Of a stretch of DNA of 29,799 nt, positions 7,712-15,485 are shown piece by piece. The notes under the pieces were generated by a model that saw only the letters and a list, made by a program, of their open reading frames with translations, was not told the DNA's origin and ran no database searches. This DNA is from Chloroflexota bacterium (GTDB lineage: Bacteria > Chloroflexota > UBA6077), in contig JAJZRD010000022.1 of the NCBI GenBank assembly GCA_021845945.1, positions 1 through 29,799 on the forward strand. The letters run 5' to 3'. Position 1 is the stretch's first letter, and every line of letters starts with the position of its first letter. The translations under genes and the position numbers were made by a program.

Positions 7712-7739
7712 ATGATAGCAGCTTCTTCCTTCCTGTCAA
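7712..7739 (-). promoter_or_regulatory. Sigma-70 promoter of the TetR-exporter operon
   Basis: On the minus strand TTGACA (7734-7739) is a perfect -35 element. Sixteen bases further on is TATCAT (7712-7717), a five-of-six -10 element. The predicted start falls near 7705, inside the operator palindrome, and leaves a leader of about 25 bases to the chosen TetR start. Confidence 0.75.
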
Positions 7740-7754
7740 GCCCCAACTTCGAGT

Positions 7755-7772
7755 GCGGTGGCAAGCCACCGC
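7755..7772. repeat. Perfect 8-bp inverted repeat in the divergent intergenic region
   Basis: GCGGTGGC-AA-GCCACCGC lies upstream of the -35 element of the TetR promoter. It could be a small hairpin element or a second regulator site. No family assignment is possible from one copy. Confidence 0.4.
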
Positions 7773-7870
7773 TTGCGCTGGACCCGACCCCCGTGCTTTG
7801 TCTACAATGTACCTTCCGGTCGACCCGCGACCGTCCAGGCTCGCGATGGTCGCAGCGGAGGCGCATCCCG

Positions 7871-9628
7871 GTGTACCCGCGGACCTTCGGCGCCCTGGCA
7901 GATGATCCACGCGAAGTAAGCCCCCCGCAACCAATCGAGCCCCTAGCACTTGCCGGGGCCGCATCTGGAGAGCCAAAGGTGGTAGTCCCCGACTCGAAAC
8001 AGGCTGCGCGGAGTCTGGTCAAGCTGCTCCTGATCCCAGCCTCTCTCTACCTCTTCCTATTCTTCGTCCTCACCTACCCCCTCATGCTGCGCTTCTCTAC
8101 ACATTTTTTCACCGACATGGGGGACGGGCTGCAGAACGTCTGGAACCTCTGGTGGGTGAACAGGGCGGTCACGCAGCTCCACCAATCCCCGTTGCACACC
8201 AACTACCTCCACTACCCCTACGGCACGTCGCTGCTGGGACACACCTTGAACCCCTTCAACGGTTTCCTGGCCATACCCCTTCTCCGCTTCCTGACCCTCG
8301 TTCAGGCCCACAACCTGATCGTCCTGTTCTCCTTCGTCACCGCCGGCCTCACGGCCTTTCTGCTCTGCTACTACCTCACCCGATCCTACCCGGCCGGCCT
8401 GATCGGCGGTTACATCTTCACCTTCTCCAACTACCACTTCGCTCACGCTGAGGGGCACCTGCAGCTGGTATCCCTCGAATGGATCCCCCTCTTCGTCCTG
8501 TGCTGCTACCTCTTCCTGGCCAGGCCCAGCATCCCCCTGGGTGTCGCCTCCGGACTCGTCCTCCTCGCGGTCCTCGCGTGCGACTACTACTACTACCTCT
8601 ACAGCGTCCTGGTGGCCTGCTTCCTGTTCGCCTGGCAGGCCCTTCGGACCCGAGACCCTCTCTTCTTCGTCGCCCGCCGGTACCGCGCACCCTTCGCGGC
8701 CTTCGCCATCACGGCGCTGGCGACGACCGGCCCGTGGGTCCTCTCCCTGCTGCGCCTGAACGCCAACGACCCCCTCGTCGGCGGCCACCCGGCCAGGGAT
8801 CTCTCGTTGGATCTGCTGGCGCTGTTCGTTCCGGGGGGACACTGGCGATTCGCCTCCCTGACCCAGGATTACTGGTCCAGTCTGCCCGGAAGCGTCCACG
8901 AAAGCAGCGTGTACGTCGGCCTCTCCGTCTCCGCCCTGCTGCTCTACACGGTTGCCAGGCGGCGGGCCCTCGACCGTTCCACCCTTCTCCTGTGGTACTC
9001 CGTGCTGCTGTTCTTCGCTCTTCTGGCCCTGGGGCCGGTCCTGCACGTATGGGGAAGGGAAGTCACGACGATAGCGATGCCCTACGGGTGGCTGGAGAAG
9101 TTGATCCCCGCCCTGGCCATCTCGGGGGTGCCCGTCCGAATGACCGTCATGGTCGTGCTGAGCGCGGCGGTGATCTCGGCCATGGGGTTCAAGCTGCTGT
9201 TCCAGCAGTCGAGGGGGACGAGGCTGCTGGCAGGGCTGCTGCTGGGGGCCATAGTGGTGGAGTTCCTGCCCGGCCCGATACCCACCTCCCAGATAGCCCC
9301 ACCGGCCTACCTGGAGGTCCTGTCCAGGCTGCCGGGGGATCAGGCTATCCTGGATGCGGTCAACGAGCCCAGCCTGGCGTTGTACTTTCAGACCATCCAC
9401 GAGAAGCCCATGGCCCTGGGCTACATAGCCCGACTCCCCAAGAGCGTGGCCGATAGAGACCACGGGATCTACCTGGCCAAGGACAACCGGGATTACGCCA
9501 AGCTCCCTCGGGACTACAACGTCAGGTATCTGCTCACGACGGCCGCCGACGACGCGGCAGGGAGGACGGCAGGGGCTAAGCTGCTCTACGAGGATTCGGG
9601 GGTGAGGATCTACGACCTGCGGCCGTAA
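7871..9628 (+). CDS. Polytopic GT-C-like membrane glycosyltransferase or YfhO-like protein
   Basis: Integral membrane protein of about 585 residues. From residue 53 onward it has around ten hydrophobic helices, beginning SLVKLLLIPASLYLFLFFVL. An acidic motif in the first extracytoplasmic loop (FTDMGDGLQNVWNLWW) is where GT-C glycosyltransferases carry catalytic acids. The C-terminal soluble tail (YNVRYLLTTAADD, then GVRIYDLRP) resembles YfhO-type and ArnT-like proteins of unknown acceptor. It would transfer a lipid-linked sugar on the outer face of the membrane; the substrate cannot be told. The frame is open back to an ATG at 7712, but that overlaps the divergent TetR promoter. GTG 7871 has GGAGG 9 bases upstream and a TACAAT box (7803-7808) ahead of it; GTG 7979 (GGAGAG upstream) is an alternative. 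No operon partner. Confidence 0.75.
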   Translation: MYPRTFGALADDPREVSPPQPIEPLALAGAASGEPKVVVPDSKQAARSLVKLLLIPASLYLFLFFVLTYPLMLRFSTHFFTDMGDGLQNVWNLWWVNRAVTQLHQSPLHTNYLHYPYGTSLLGHTLNPFNGFLAIPLLRFLTLVQAHNLIVLFSFVTAGLTAFLLCYYLTRSYPAGLIGGYIFTFSNYHFAHAEGHLQLVSLEWIPLFVLCCYLFLARPSIPLGVASGLVLLAVLACDYYYYLYSVLVACFLFAWQALRTRDPLFFVARRYRAPFAAFAITALATTGPWVLSLLRLNANDPLVGGHPARDLSLDLLALFVPGGHWRFASLTQDYWSSLPGSVHESSVYVGLSVSALLLYTVARRRALDRSTLLLWYSVLLFFALLALGPVLHVWGREVTTIAMPYGWLEKLIPALAISGVPVRMTVMVVLSAAVISAMGFKLLFQQSRGTRLLAGLLLGAIVVEFLPGPIPTSQIAPPAYLEVLSRLPGDQAILDAVNEPSLALYFQTIHEKPMALGYIARLPKSVADRDHGIYLAKDNRDYAKLPRDYNVRYLLTTAADDAAGRTAGAKLLYEDSGVRIYDLRP

Positions 9629-9630
9629 TC

Positions 9631-9651
9631 GCCTCTCCCTTTGGGAGAGGC
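9631..9651. terminator. Hairpin between convergent genes
   Basis: GCCTCTCCC-TTT-GGGAGAGGC forms a perfect 9-bp stem three bases after the rightward membrane protein and 14 bases from the leftward MoaD-like gene. It is the core of the window's commonest dispersed repeat and may serve as a bidirectional terminator, although neither strand has a U-tract. Confidence 0.45.
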
Positions 9652-9664
9652 AGAAGAACCGCCC

Positions 9665-9910
9665 CTACCGTCCTCCCCCGGCCGGAGGGAAGAAGGCCAC
9701 CCGATCCCCCTGCCTCAGCGCCCGATCCAGGGAAGATGCCTCGTCGTTGACGAAGGCGCCCCGCAGCCAGGACCGGGGGATCCCCAACCGATCCGCCGCG
9801 GCGCCGGCCGTCGCACCCTCGGCCACCTCCAGGGTGAACGCCCCGAATTCGGGCGCCCCCAGGGGCCGATACCGACGCAGCGCCCCGTATAGTCGGAGTT
9901 GAATCTCCAT
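9665..9910 (-). CDS. MoaD/ThiS-family ubiquitin-like sulfur carrier protein
   Basis: Small beta-grasp protein (81 aa). The MoaD-like pattern is clear: N-terminal strand MEIQLRLYGALRRY, then GATAGAAADRLGIPRSWLRG, then ALRQGDRVAFFPPAGGG. Such proteins donate sulfur during synthesis of the dithiolene of molybdopterin and tungstopterin, and copies next to AOR genes are common. Here it follows the AOR stop by 9 bases as the last gene of the operon. Classical carriers end in a free Gly-Gly that is adenylated, but this one ends GGGR, one residue too long. It would need trimming, or it has another role such as an AOR accessory protein. The start ATG fits the family length. Confidence 0.8.
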   Translation of the reverse strand: MEIQLRLYGALRRYRPLGAPEFGAFTLEVAEGATAGAAADRLGIPRSWLRGAFVNDEASSLDRALRQGDRVAFFPPAGGGR

Positions 9911-9919
9911 AGCTGACGC

Positions 9920-11827
9920 TCAGACGCCAACCAGGTCCGTGGCCCAGCCGAGGCCCAGCTCCTCCAGCTTCTCCCGGGTCGGGTTGCCGGTGGCCACGTC
10001 CCAGCCGGCCATCCGGTAGTAGACGTCCTTGGCCCGCTCCAGCTCCTCCACCGTCACCGCCACGCCGTCACTGGCCCCGCCCACCTTCGGCTGGTGCACC
10101 CTGGGGGGCAGGACGTCGTCCTTCCGGCTGAAGCCCTCCCGGGCGTTGAAGGCTCGCATCAGGTTGATACGCCGCTCCGCCGCTCGCATCAGGTCGTCCA
10201 GGGTAACCTCCCAGCCCGTCACCGCCTGGACCACCTTCGCGAACTGCTCCGGCCCGTACAGCTCCCAGGCAGGACCCCAGTCGAACTGGCACAGGCAGAG
10301 GGTGTCGGCGATGCTGAACATCTTCTGGGTGGTCCAGGCGTAGCGGACCTTCTCCTCGCTCAGCACCCGGGCCTCCTGGGGATCGGCAAGGCCGATCGTC
10401 GCCAGCCGCTCCTTCTCCAGGTCCGACGCCTCGGGAGTGTAGGAGGGGTCGTGCTCGTGGGACTGGTGGTCGGCCCCGAAGGGGTTGACGGCGTAGATCA
10501 GCGCCAGGGAGCGCTTCACCTCCGGCATGTGGGCCGGCAGCTCGGCGCCCTTCACCGTCACCACCAGCGCCTCGGTCCCCCTACCCAGGATCCCGGCGGC
10601 TCGAGCCGAGCCCTCGGCCAGCAGCTCACCGAACCCCTGGCGCAGGGCGATCCGCTCCACCAGCGCCACCATCGCCTCGGCGTTGCCGAAGCGCAGATCG
10701 ATCCCGCCGGTGTCCTCCAGGGTGATCAGCCCCCGCTCGAAGCAGTCCATGGCCCAGGCGATGGTGGCGCCGGTGCCGATGGTGTCCAGGCCGAACATGT
10801 TGCAAAGCTCGTTGGCCTTGGCCACCGCCGCCAGGTCGCCGATGCCGCAGTAGGAGCCGAAGCAGGCCACCGTCTCGTACTCCGGTCCGCCGTAGCGGGG
10901 ATCCACCAGGAAGGGTCCTTCCTTCACCTCCACCACCCGCTTGCAGCGGGTCGCGCAGGCGAAGCAGCTGTCCCGCTCCTTCAGGATGGTGTGGGTCATG
11001 GTGTCTCCGGCCAGGTTATCGAAGGACTCGAAGACCCCGCTCGTCCAGTTGCGAGTGGGGAGCCCTCCGGTGGACTGCTGGTAGGCGAGGCCCCCGTCGG
11101 TGCCGTTGACGCGGAGGTCGTCCATGGTGGGGTTCAGCGGCACGTTGCTGGCGCCCCACCGGGCGAGCTCCCTGATGGCCTCGGGGTCCGCCATCTCGGG
11201 TCGCCTGGTGCCCCGCACCACGATGGCCTTCAGCTTCTTGGAGCCCATCACCGCACCAAGGCCGTTCCGTCCGTGGGCCCGGTTGGCCATGTTCATGATG
11301 GCGGCGGTCTTCACCAGATTCTCCCCCGCGGGGCCGATCTCGGTGATCTCGATCCTCGGATCTCCCAACTCCCGGCGGAGGATATCCTCTGTCTCGCCGG
11401 TGCTCTTCCCCCATAGGTGCGAGGCGTCGCGGATCTCCACCGCGCCATCCCTAATCGAGAGGTAGACGGGGGAGGATGCCTTCCCCTTCAGGATGATGGC
11501 ATCGTAACCAGCAAACTTCATCTCTGCGGGGAAAAAGCCCCCGGCCTGCGAGTCGCCGATGGCCCCTGTCAGGGGCGACCTGGCATTGGCAGAGATACGC
11601 GACTGGCCCGAGAAGGGGGCGCCGGTGACCACCCCCACGGCGAAGGTCAGGACGTTGTCCGGGCCCAGGGGATCGGCGCCGGCCGGCACTCCCTTGAGTA
11701 TGTAGTGGAGGCCGATGCCGCTTCCACCCAGGTACCGTCGGTAGAAGTCCTCCCCCGGCTCCTCCACCTCCCAGCTATGGTCCGTCAGGTTCACCTTCAG
11801 GATCTTGCCGTTGTACCCGAAAGGCAT
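9920..11827 (-). CDS. aor: Aldehyde:ferredoxin oxidoreductase (tungsten, AOR family), complete
   Basis: Tungsto-bispterin [4Fe-4S] enzyme (635 aa) oxidising an aldehyde to a carboxylate with ferredoxin, probably cytoplasmic. N-terminal pterin-binding domain: NARSPLTGAIGDSQAGGFFP (81-100), KFAGYDAIILKGKA and NRAHGRNGLGAVMGSKKLKA (182-201). Cluster ligands: C288, C291 and C295 in the motif CFACATRC, with the fourth at C513 in the D-x4-C motif DTLCLC. The HQSHEHDP stretch near 454-461 lies where the family has its active-site His. ATG 11827 is preferred to the GTG 12 bases upstream because GGAGG sits 5 bases before it. It lies 27 bases after the ferredoxin gene and 9 before moaD. The substrate is not evident from sequence. 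Confidence 0.95.
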   Translation of the reverse strand: MPFGYNGKILKVNLTDHSWEVEEPGEDFYRRYLGGSGIGLHYILKGVPAGADPLGPDNVLTFAVGVVTGAPFSGQSRISANARSPLTGAIGDSQAGGFFPAEMKFAGYDAIILKGKASSPVYLSIRDGAVEIRDASHLWGKSTGETEDILRRELGDPRIEITEIGPAGENLVKTAAIMNMANRAHGRNGLGAVMGSKKLKAIVVRGTRRPEMADPEAIRELARWGASNVPLNPTMDDLRVNGTDGGLAYQQSTGGLPTRNWTSGVFESFDNLAGDTMTHTILKERDSCFACATRCKRVVEVKEGPFLVDPRYGGPEYETVACFGSYCGIGDLAAVAKANELCNMFGLDTIGTGATIAWAMDCFERGLITLEDTGGIDLRFGNAEAMVALVERIALRQGFGELLAEGSARAAGILGRGTEALVVTVKGAELPAHMPEVKRSLALIYAVNPFGADHQSHEHDPSYTPEASDLEKERLATIGLADPQEARVLSEEKVRYAWTTQKMFSIADTLCLCQFDWGPAWELYGPEQFAKVVQAVTGWEVTLDDLMRAAERRINLMRAFNAREGFSRKDDVLPPRVHQPKVGGASDGVAVTVEELERAKDVYYRMAGWDVATGNPTREKLEELGLGWATDLVGV

Positions 11828-11854
11828 GTTCACCTCCACTGCTACTCTGGGTAT

Positions 11855-12256
11855 CTATCTGACCACAGTGATGGCCTGGCTGGGACAGAACCTCGCACAG
11901 ACTGGCTCACCATCGCAGCCGTCACAGATGAGCGGCAAATGCTCGATCGGATCCACGAAGTCCGCTCCAAAGGGGCAGGCCTCTATGCAGGCGTAGCAGG
12001 CCACGCATGTCGAGTAGTCGATCCTAACAACCTTGAGCTCGTTGTCTCTCGTACACGCTCCGTAAGTGCACGCCTTTACACATAGCGGTTTCCCGCAGGA
12101 CCTGCACACGTTGATGTCACACTTGCCTTCTACCGAGTCAACCTCGACACGAATTCGCGAGCGCGCGGGGTTGAACTCACCGACATGGACCGCAGAGCAG
12201 GCTAGCTCGCAACTTCTGCAGCCGATGCAGCGGGTGGAGTCAAACCGTATCCTCAT
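11855..12256 (-). CDS. Four-cluster [4Fe-4S] ferredoxin-like electron-transfer subunit
   Basis: Iron-sulfur protein (133 aa) with 16 ligand cysteines in four motifs, of the DmsB/HycB/AorA type. They are C10-C13-C16-C20, C46-(C51)-C54-C59-C63, C84-C87-C90-C94-P and C111-C114-C120-C124-P. It would carry electrons from the tungsten enzyme to an acceptor. The ATG at 12256 starts at the first ligand domain (MRIRFDSTRCIGCRSC) with AGGAAGG upstream. It overlaps the preceding AOR-like gene by 17 bases, implying translational coupling. The open frame extends further upstream (to MMVFEKSG) but lacks ferredoxin similarity there. No second redox subunit such as an FAD/NAD protein is in this operon, so the terminal acceptor is unknown. 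Confidence 0.9.
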   Translation of the reverse strand: MRIRFDSTRCIGCRSCELACSAVHVGEFNPARSRIRVEVDSVEGKCDINVCRSCGKPLCVKACTYGACTRDNELKVVRIDYSTCVACYACIEACPFGADFVDPIEHLPLICDGCDGEPVCARFCPSQAITVVR

Positions 12257-13652
12257 CGGGCCTTCCTGCATCGATGCCGTGGTCCACAGCTCGTCGCTCC
12301 AATTCCAGGATGCTGTTCCCGACTTCTCGAAGACCATCAATGGTCGACCGCACTCCAGTGACCAACGTCATGGCCTCGGCCACTGTCTCCAGTGGAAGAC
12401 GCCACATGCTGCACAGAATGATTGAATCCAGTATCGCCGCTTCGTTGTCGTAGCCAGTGCCGACCGCCACGACCGCCTGGGATTTCTTGGCCGCGGTATC
12501 CTCTGCGAACGCTATCCGGTTCACTGCACTCGCCGTCTTATCATCCAGTCCAGCATGAGGGCCGCCACCCGGCCAGTCTTCTTCCGTGGCACCCGCTCCA
12601 AAGCCGATAGCATCCGCAGTCGAAACCGTATCCAATCCGAGGTCGTCGCAAAGTCTGGACAGGCTGACCAGTCTGTCCAAGCCGGCGATGTCGCGTTTCG
12701 TTCCCAGGTTGCCAATGGTGCACAGGCTCGGCCCTTGGCCCCTCTCTCCATCACCGGCCGTGGTAGACCGAAAACGGCCCAAGGGACAGGACACGCAGAC
12801 CCTGGCCAGCATCAACTGCGTCTCCACAGACAGAAAGGCGCTAGATCCGCTACGGCGTACCCGGTCGGTCGCGAAGTCCGGTCCGGGGCTCATGTCAGGA
12901 CCGTGTGTCCCCACTGCATTCTCGGCAGTTGCGAAGGCATCAGACCACCTGCGCCAATCATTTCGTGATCCGTCTCCAAAGGCCCCCAGAAGGAGCCCCA
13001 TGAGGCCTTCCAGGTCCGAAACATGTACCCCCGCGTGCCCGCGAACAGCCACGGCTTTCAGGTTCTTGCTGCCCATCACCGCCCCGATGCCGGTCGATCC
13101 GGCCTGTCCCACGCCGTCCGCCACCACACAGGCATTAGGGGCCAGATTCTCGCCGGCTGGCCCGATGGCCAGGGTTTTGGCCTGGTGGGTCCACTTCTTC
13201 TGCTGGATCGTTTTCTCCGTCTCGTGCGCGCCCTTGCCCCACAGCAGGTTGGCTCTCTCGAACGTGACTCGTTGCTCAGTGATGTAGAGGAAGCCAGGCG
13301 CGCTGGCTCGCCCGCTGATGATGACCCCGTCGTAGCCGGCGAACTTCAGCCCCGCCGCCGCTCCACACGCCACAACTCCAGACGCAGCCTCCTCTGAGAT
13401 GGGAGACCGAGCCGCAACGGCCATCCGTGAGGATGTAGGCATGAGCGTGCCAGCCAGCGGCCCGGTCATCAATAGGATCGCGCTCTCTGGGTCGAAGGGT
13501 TCCAAGTTTTGAGCCAGATTTTCGAGGAGATACCGGTAGGCGAGTGCTGTGCCCCCCAGATAACCGGTGCGCCATTCGTCAGGCACCACCTCCACCGTGG
13601 CTTTTCGATTAGTCAAATCAACACGCAGGACCTTCCCCGTGTAGCCGTTGAT
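12240..13652 (-). CDS. Degenerate, shortened AOR-family paralogue
   Basis: AOR-like protein of about 470 residues against 600-640 for the family. Recognisable parts are INGYTGKVLRVDLTNRK, GYLGGTALAYRYLL, GLKFAGYDGVIISGRA and GAVMGSKNLKAVAVRG. The cluster motif reads CVSCPLGR, so the third Cys is replaced by Arg. The GGFFP pterin loop is altered. The stretch between the third ligand position and the final D-x4-C (DSIILC) is about 97 residues shorter than in the neighbouring AOR, removing the active-site His region. It is therefore probably a non-catalytic partner of the complete AOR, or a decaying copy. AOR homology reaches back to an ATC at 13652 with AAGGAGGG seven bases upstream, but no canonical start exists there. 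The first usable one is TTG 13616, which would remove 12 conserved residues. Confidence 0.75.
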   Translation of the reverse strand: MNGYTGKVLRVDLTNRKATVEVVPDEWRTGYLGGTALAYRYLLENLAQNLEPFDPESAILLMTGPLAGTLMPTSSRMAVAARSPISEEAASGVVACGAAAGLKFAGYDGVIISGRASAPGFLYITEQRVTFERANLLWGKGAHETEKTIQQKKWTHQAKTLAIGPAGENLAPNACVVADGVGQAGSTGIGAVMGSKNLKAVAVRGHAGVHVSDLEGLMGLLLGAFGDGSRNDWRRWSDAFATAENAVGTHGPDMSPGPDFATDRVRRSGSSAFLSVETQLMLARVCVSCPLGRFRSTTAGDGERGQGPSLCTIGNLGTKRDIAGLDRLVSLSRLCDDLGLDTVSTADAIGFGAGATEEDWPGGGPHAGLDDKTASAVNRIAFAEDTAAKKSQAVVAVGTGYDNEAAILDSIILCSMWRLPLETVAEAMTLVTGVRSTIDGLREVGNSILELERRAVDHGIDAGRPDEDTV

Positions 13653-13686
13653 CGTTGGTCCCTCCTTCTCCTGAGGCCCCTTTCTA

Positions 13687-13989
13687 CTAGGGGTGGACCA
13701 GGTAGAAGCAGACGAAGGGCTTATCAGATGTGTTGTAAGACCGGTGCATGACCCCTTTCGGCACCTTCACCAGCTGGCCCTGCTTCACCTCGAAGTCCTC
13801 CTCGCCGACGAGGAAACGGCCTTCTCCCTCGAAGAGGTATATGTACTCGTCTCCATCCTCGTGAGCGTGGAGGGGCAGGGACAATCCGGGATCGCAGCGA
13901 AACAGGCCGGACTCGGTGAAGTCCTTGGCCATGAATACCTTGGCCCCGCCCCAGTCCTCCACTTTCTCGACTATCGGGCTTTCGTACAC
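13687..13989 (-). CDS. Small single-domain cupin
   Basis: Cupin-fold protein (100 aa) with both metal-binding motifs: HAHEDGDEYIYLFEGEG (His, His, Glu) and PKGVMHRSYN (His). It could be a small isomerase, dioxygenase-like or ligand-binding accessory protein; the motifs do not decide. The GTG start at 13989 has a perfect AGGAGG six bases upstream, and the cupin similarity begins there (VYESPIVEKVEDW). The open frame continues upstream through a hairpin and is not expected to be translated. It lies 34 bases before the degenerate AOR gene in the same leftward operon. Confidence 0.85.
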   Translation of the reverse strand: MYESPIVEKVEDWGGAKVFMAKDFTESGLFRCDPGLSLPLHAHEDGDEYIYLFEGEGRFLVGEEDFEVKQGQLVKVPKGVMHRSYNTSDKPFVCFYLVHP

Positions 13990-14022
13990 GTCGCGCCTCC
14001 TGGTTGATTCAGCTATCTGAGG

Positions 14023-14063
14023 GATTGGGGTCCGAGCCCGAGTCCCAGGCTCGAGCCCCAATC
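14023..14063 (-). promoter_or_regulatory. Interrupted hairpin between MFS and cupin genes
   Basis: GATTGGGG (14023-14030) plus CGAGCC (14033-14038) pair with GGCTCG (14048-14053) and CCCCAATC (14056-14063) across a 2x2 internal loop and a 9-base apical loop. It follows the transporter gene by 31 bases. There is no U-tract, so attenuation or mRNA processing that separates transporter from enzyme expression is as likely as termination. Confidence 0.45.
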
Positions 14064-14094
14064 GCGAACAGGTCTGGCGCCAGCCGGCCGGAGG

Positions 14095-15408
14095 TTACGC
14101 CTCGGCCAGAGCCGGCGATTCAGTCGTCTTCTTCAGCGGTGACTCGCTGATTACGAGAGACAGGGCTATCCCAACAAGCGCCGCGACCATGAACAGCAGG
14201 AAGACGTTGGTGTAGTTGGCGGCGCTTGTGGCCGTCTTCGCAATGACCAGGAACCCCGCTATGGTGGGCGCCACGAACGAGCCGAACTGGCCAATCATCT
14301 GGGTAATGCCAGTGACAGTTCCGATCATCTCCTTGGGGTACCTCATCTGTACGAAGGCGTAGATCGGTCCGTCATAGAACACTACCGCCCAGCCCTGAAC
14401 CGCCAGGGCCATGATCAGCAGCGTCACGTCCCCCTTGGGGATGGTGGTGACGAAGTAGAGCACGGCCGCCAGCAGCGTGAAGGCCGTGATGAAGATCGGC
14501 TTCGCCTTGCCGCCGGTGATCTTGTCCATGATCCAGCCGCTGGACATCTGGCTCACGAAGCCGACGAAGAACGGCAGGGAGGCGAGGAGCCCCATGGTCG
14601 TGATACTGAAGCCGTGCTGCTCGACCAGGAAGGAGGAGAGCCAGGTAGCAGCGCCCCAGTACACGAAGGTCTTGATGAACACTATGCTGGTGATCACCCA
14701 GAGGTGGGGATCCTTTGCCACCACGGAGAACGGGGCTTTGGGCGAACCGGCCTGAGCCTGGGTTGCCAGTCCTTCCTTGATGTACTCCAGTTCAGCCTTT
14801 GAGACTCTCCCCTCCGCGTGGGCCTCCTCCGGAGTGTTCCTCATCCAGTACCACAGAGCGAATATCCCGAGGAAACCGGGGACCGCCAGGGTGAAGAAGA
14901 CCGCCCGCCAGCCCCACGCAGCAGCTATCGACGTGATCATGATCGCGCCGATAGCGGGGGCCACCGTCCAGGAGGTGGTGAAGAAGCTCGTGGCTCTGCC
15001 CTTCTCCTTCGGCGGGAACCAGTCGGAGATGGTGCGGATGCTGGGCACGAAGTGGAAGCCTTCCCCGAAGCCGAGGCCCAGCCGCACCAGGATGAAGGCC
15101 GTCACGTTCTGGATGATCCCTGTGAAGAAGGTGAAGAAGCTGAACACCGTGATGGCGAAGTACATCACCTTCTTGGGACCGAACTTGTCGGCGAGCACGC
15201 CTGCCGGCAACTGCGCCAGCGCGTATGCAAAGAAGAACAGCGAGGCCGCAAAACCGATGGTCCCATAATCTACGTTAAGCTCCTGCCGGATAAGGGGCAG
15301 AAGGTTGAGCACGGCCATCTTGTCGAAGTAGTTGATCACGTAGAGGAGCCAGACAACCGCCAGGACCTTGATCCTGTAGCGGCCGATTTTCTCAAGTGCC
15401 GATGACAC
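14095..15408 (-). CDS. MFS transporter, anion:cation symporter (ACS)-like
   Basis: Twelve-helix major facilitator (437 aa) in the cytoplasmic membrane. It begins KIGRYRIKVLAVVWLLYVIN with the ACS-type NYFDKMAV motif in helix 1. The loop 2-3 motif GVLADKFGPKKV is present, and later helices include FGFGEGFHFVPS-like and GWAVVFYDGPIYAF segments. ACS members import organic acids such as galactonate, phthalate or tartrate, so it probably imports the substrate of the surrounding enzymes. GTG 15408 is chosen because GGAGG lies six bases upstream. The open frame continues far upstream through the flavin reductase gene, but that part has no transporter similarity. A 77-base gap separates it from the flavin reductase gene. 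Confidence 0.9.
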   Translation of the reverse strand: MSSALEKIGRYRIKVLAVVWLLYVINYFDKMAVLNLLPLIRQELNVDYGTIGFAASLFFFAYALAQLPAGVLADKFGPKKVMYFAITVFSFFTFFTGIIQNVTAFILVRLGLGFGEGFHFVPSIRTISDWFPPKEKGRATSFFTTSWTVAPAIGAIMITSIAAAWGWRAVFFTLAVPGFLGIFALWYWMRNTPEEAHAEGRVSKAELEYIKEGLATQAQAGSPKAPFSVVAKDPHLWVITSIVFIKTFVYWGAATWLSSFLVEQHGFSITTMGLLASLPFFVGFVSQMSSGWIMDKITGGKAKPIFITAFTLLAAVLYFVTTIPKGDVTLLIMALAVQGWAVVFYDGPIYAFVQMRYPKEMIGTVTGITQMIGQFGSFVAPTIAGFLVIAKTATSAANYTNVFLLFMVAALVGIALSLVISESPLKKTTESPALAEA

Positions 15409-15485
15409 CGTAGTCCTCCCGCGGGCGGCGGGCTTCTCCGCCGGCCCACTCTTCACTGCGCATCGGGCCGACCTGCCCATGCGTT

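Noticed and set aside
7712..7870. ATG at 7712 as the start of the GT-C-like protein
   Set aside because: It would put the start inside the divergent TetR promoter, and the first 50 residues are Arg/Pro-rich without membrane features; GTG 7871 or 7979 fits better.
8057..9463. Leftward 468-codon frame opposite the GT-C-like membrane protein
   Set aside because: Gln/Glu/Gly-rich product without domain signatures; the plus strand has clear transmembrane helices.
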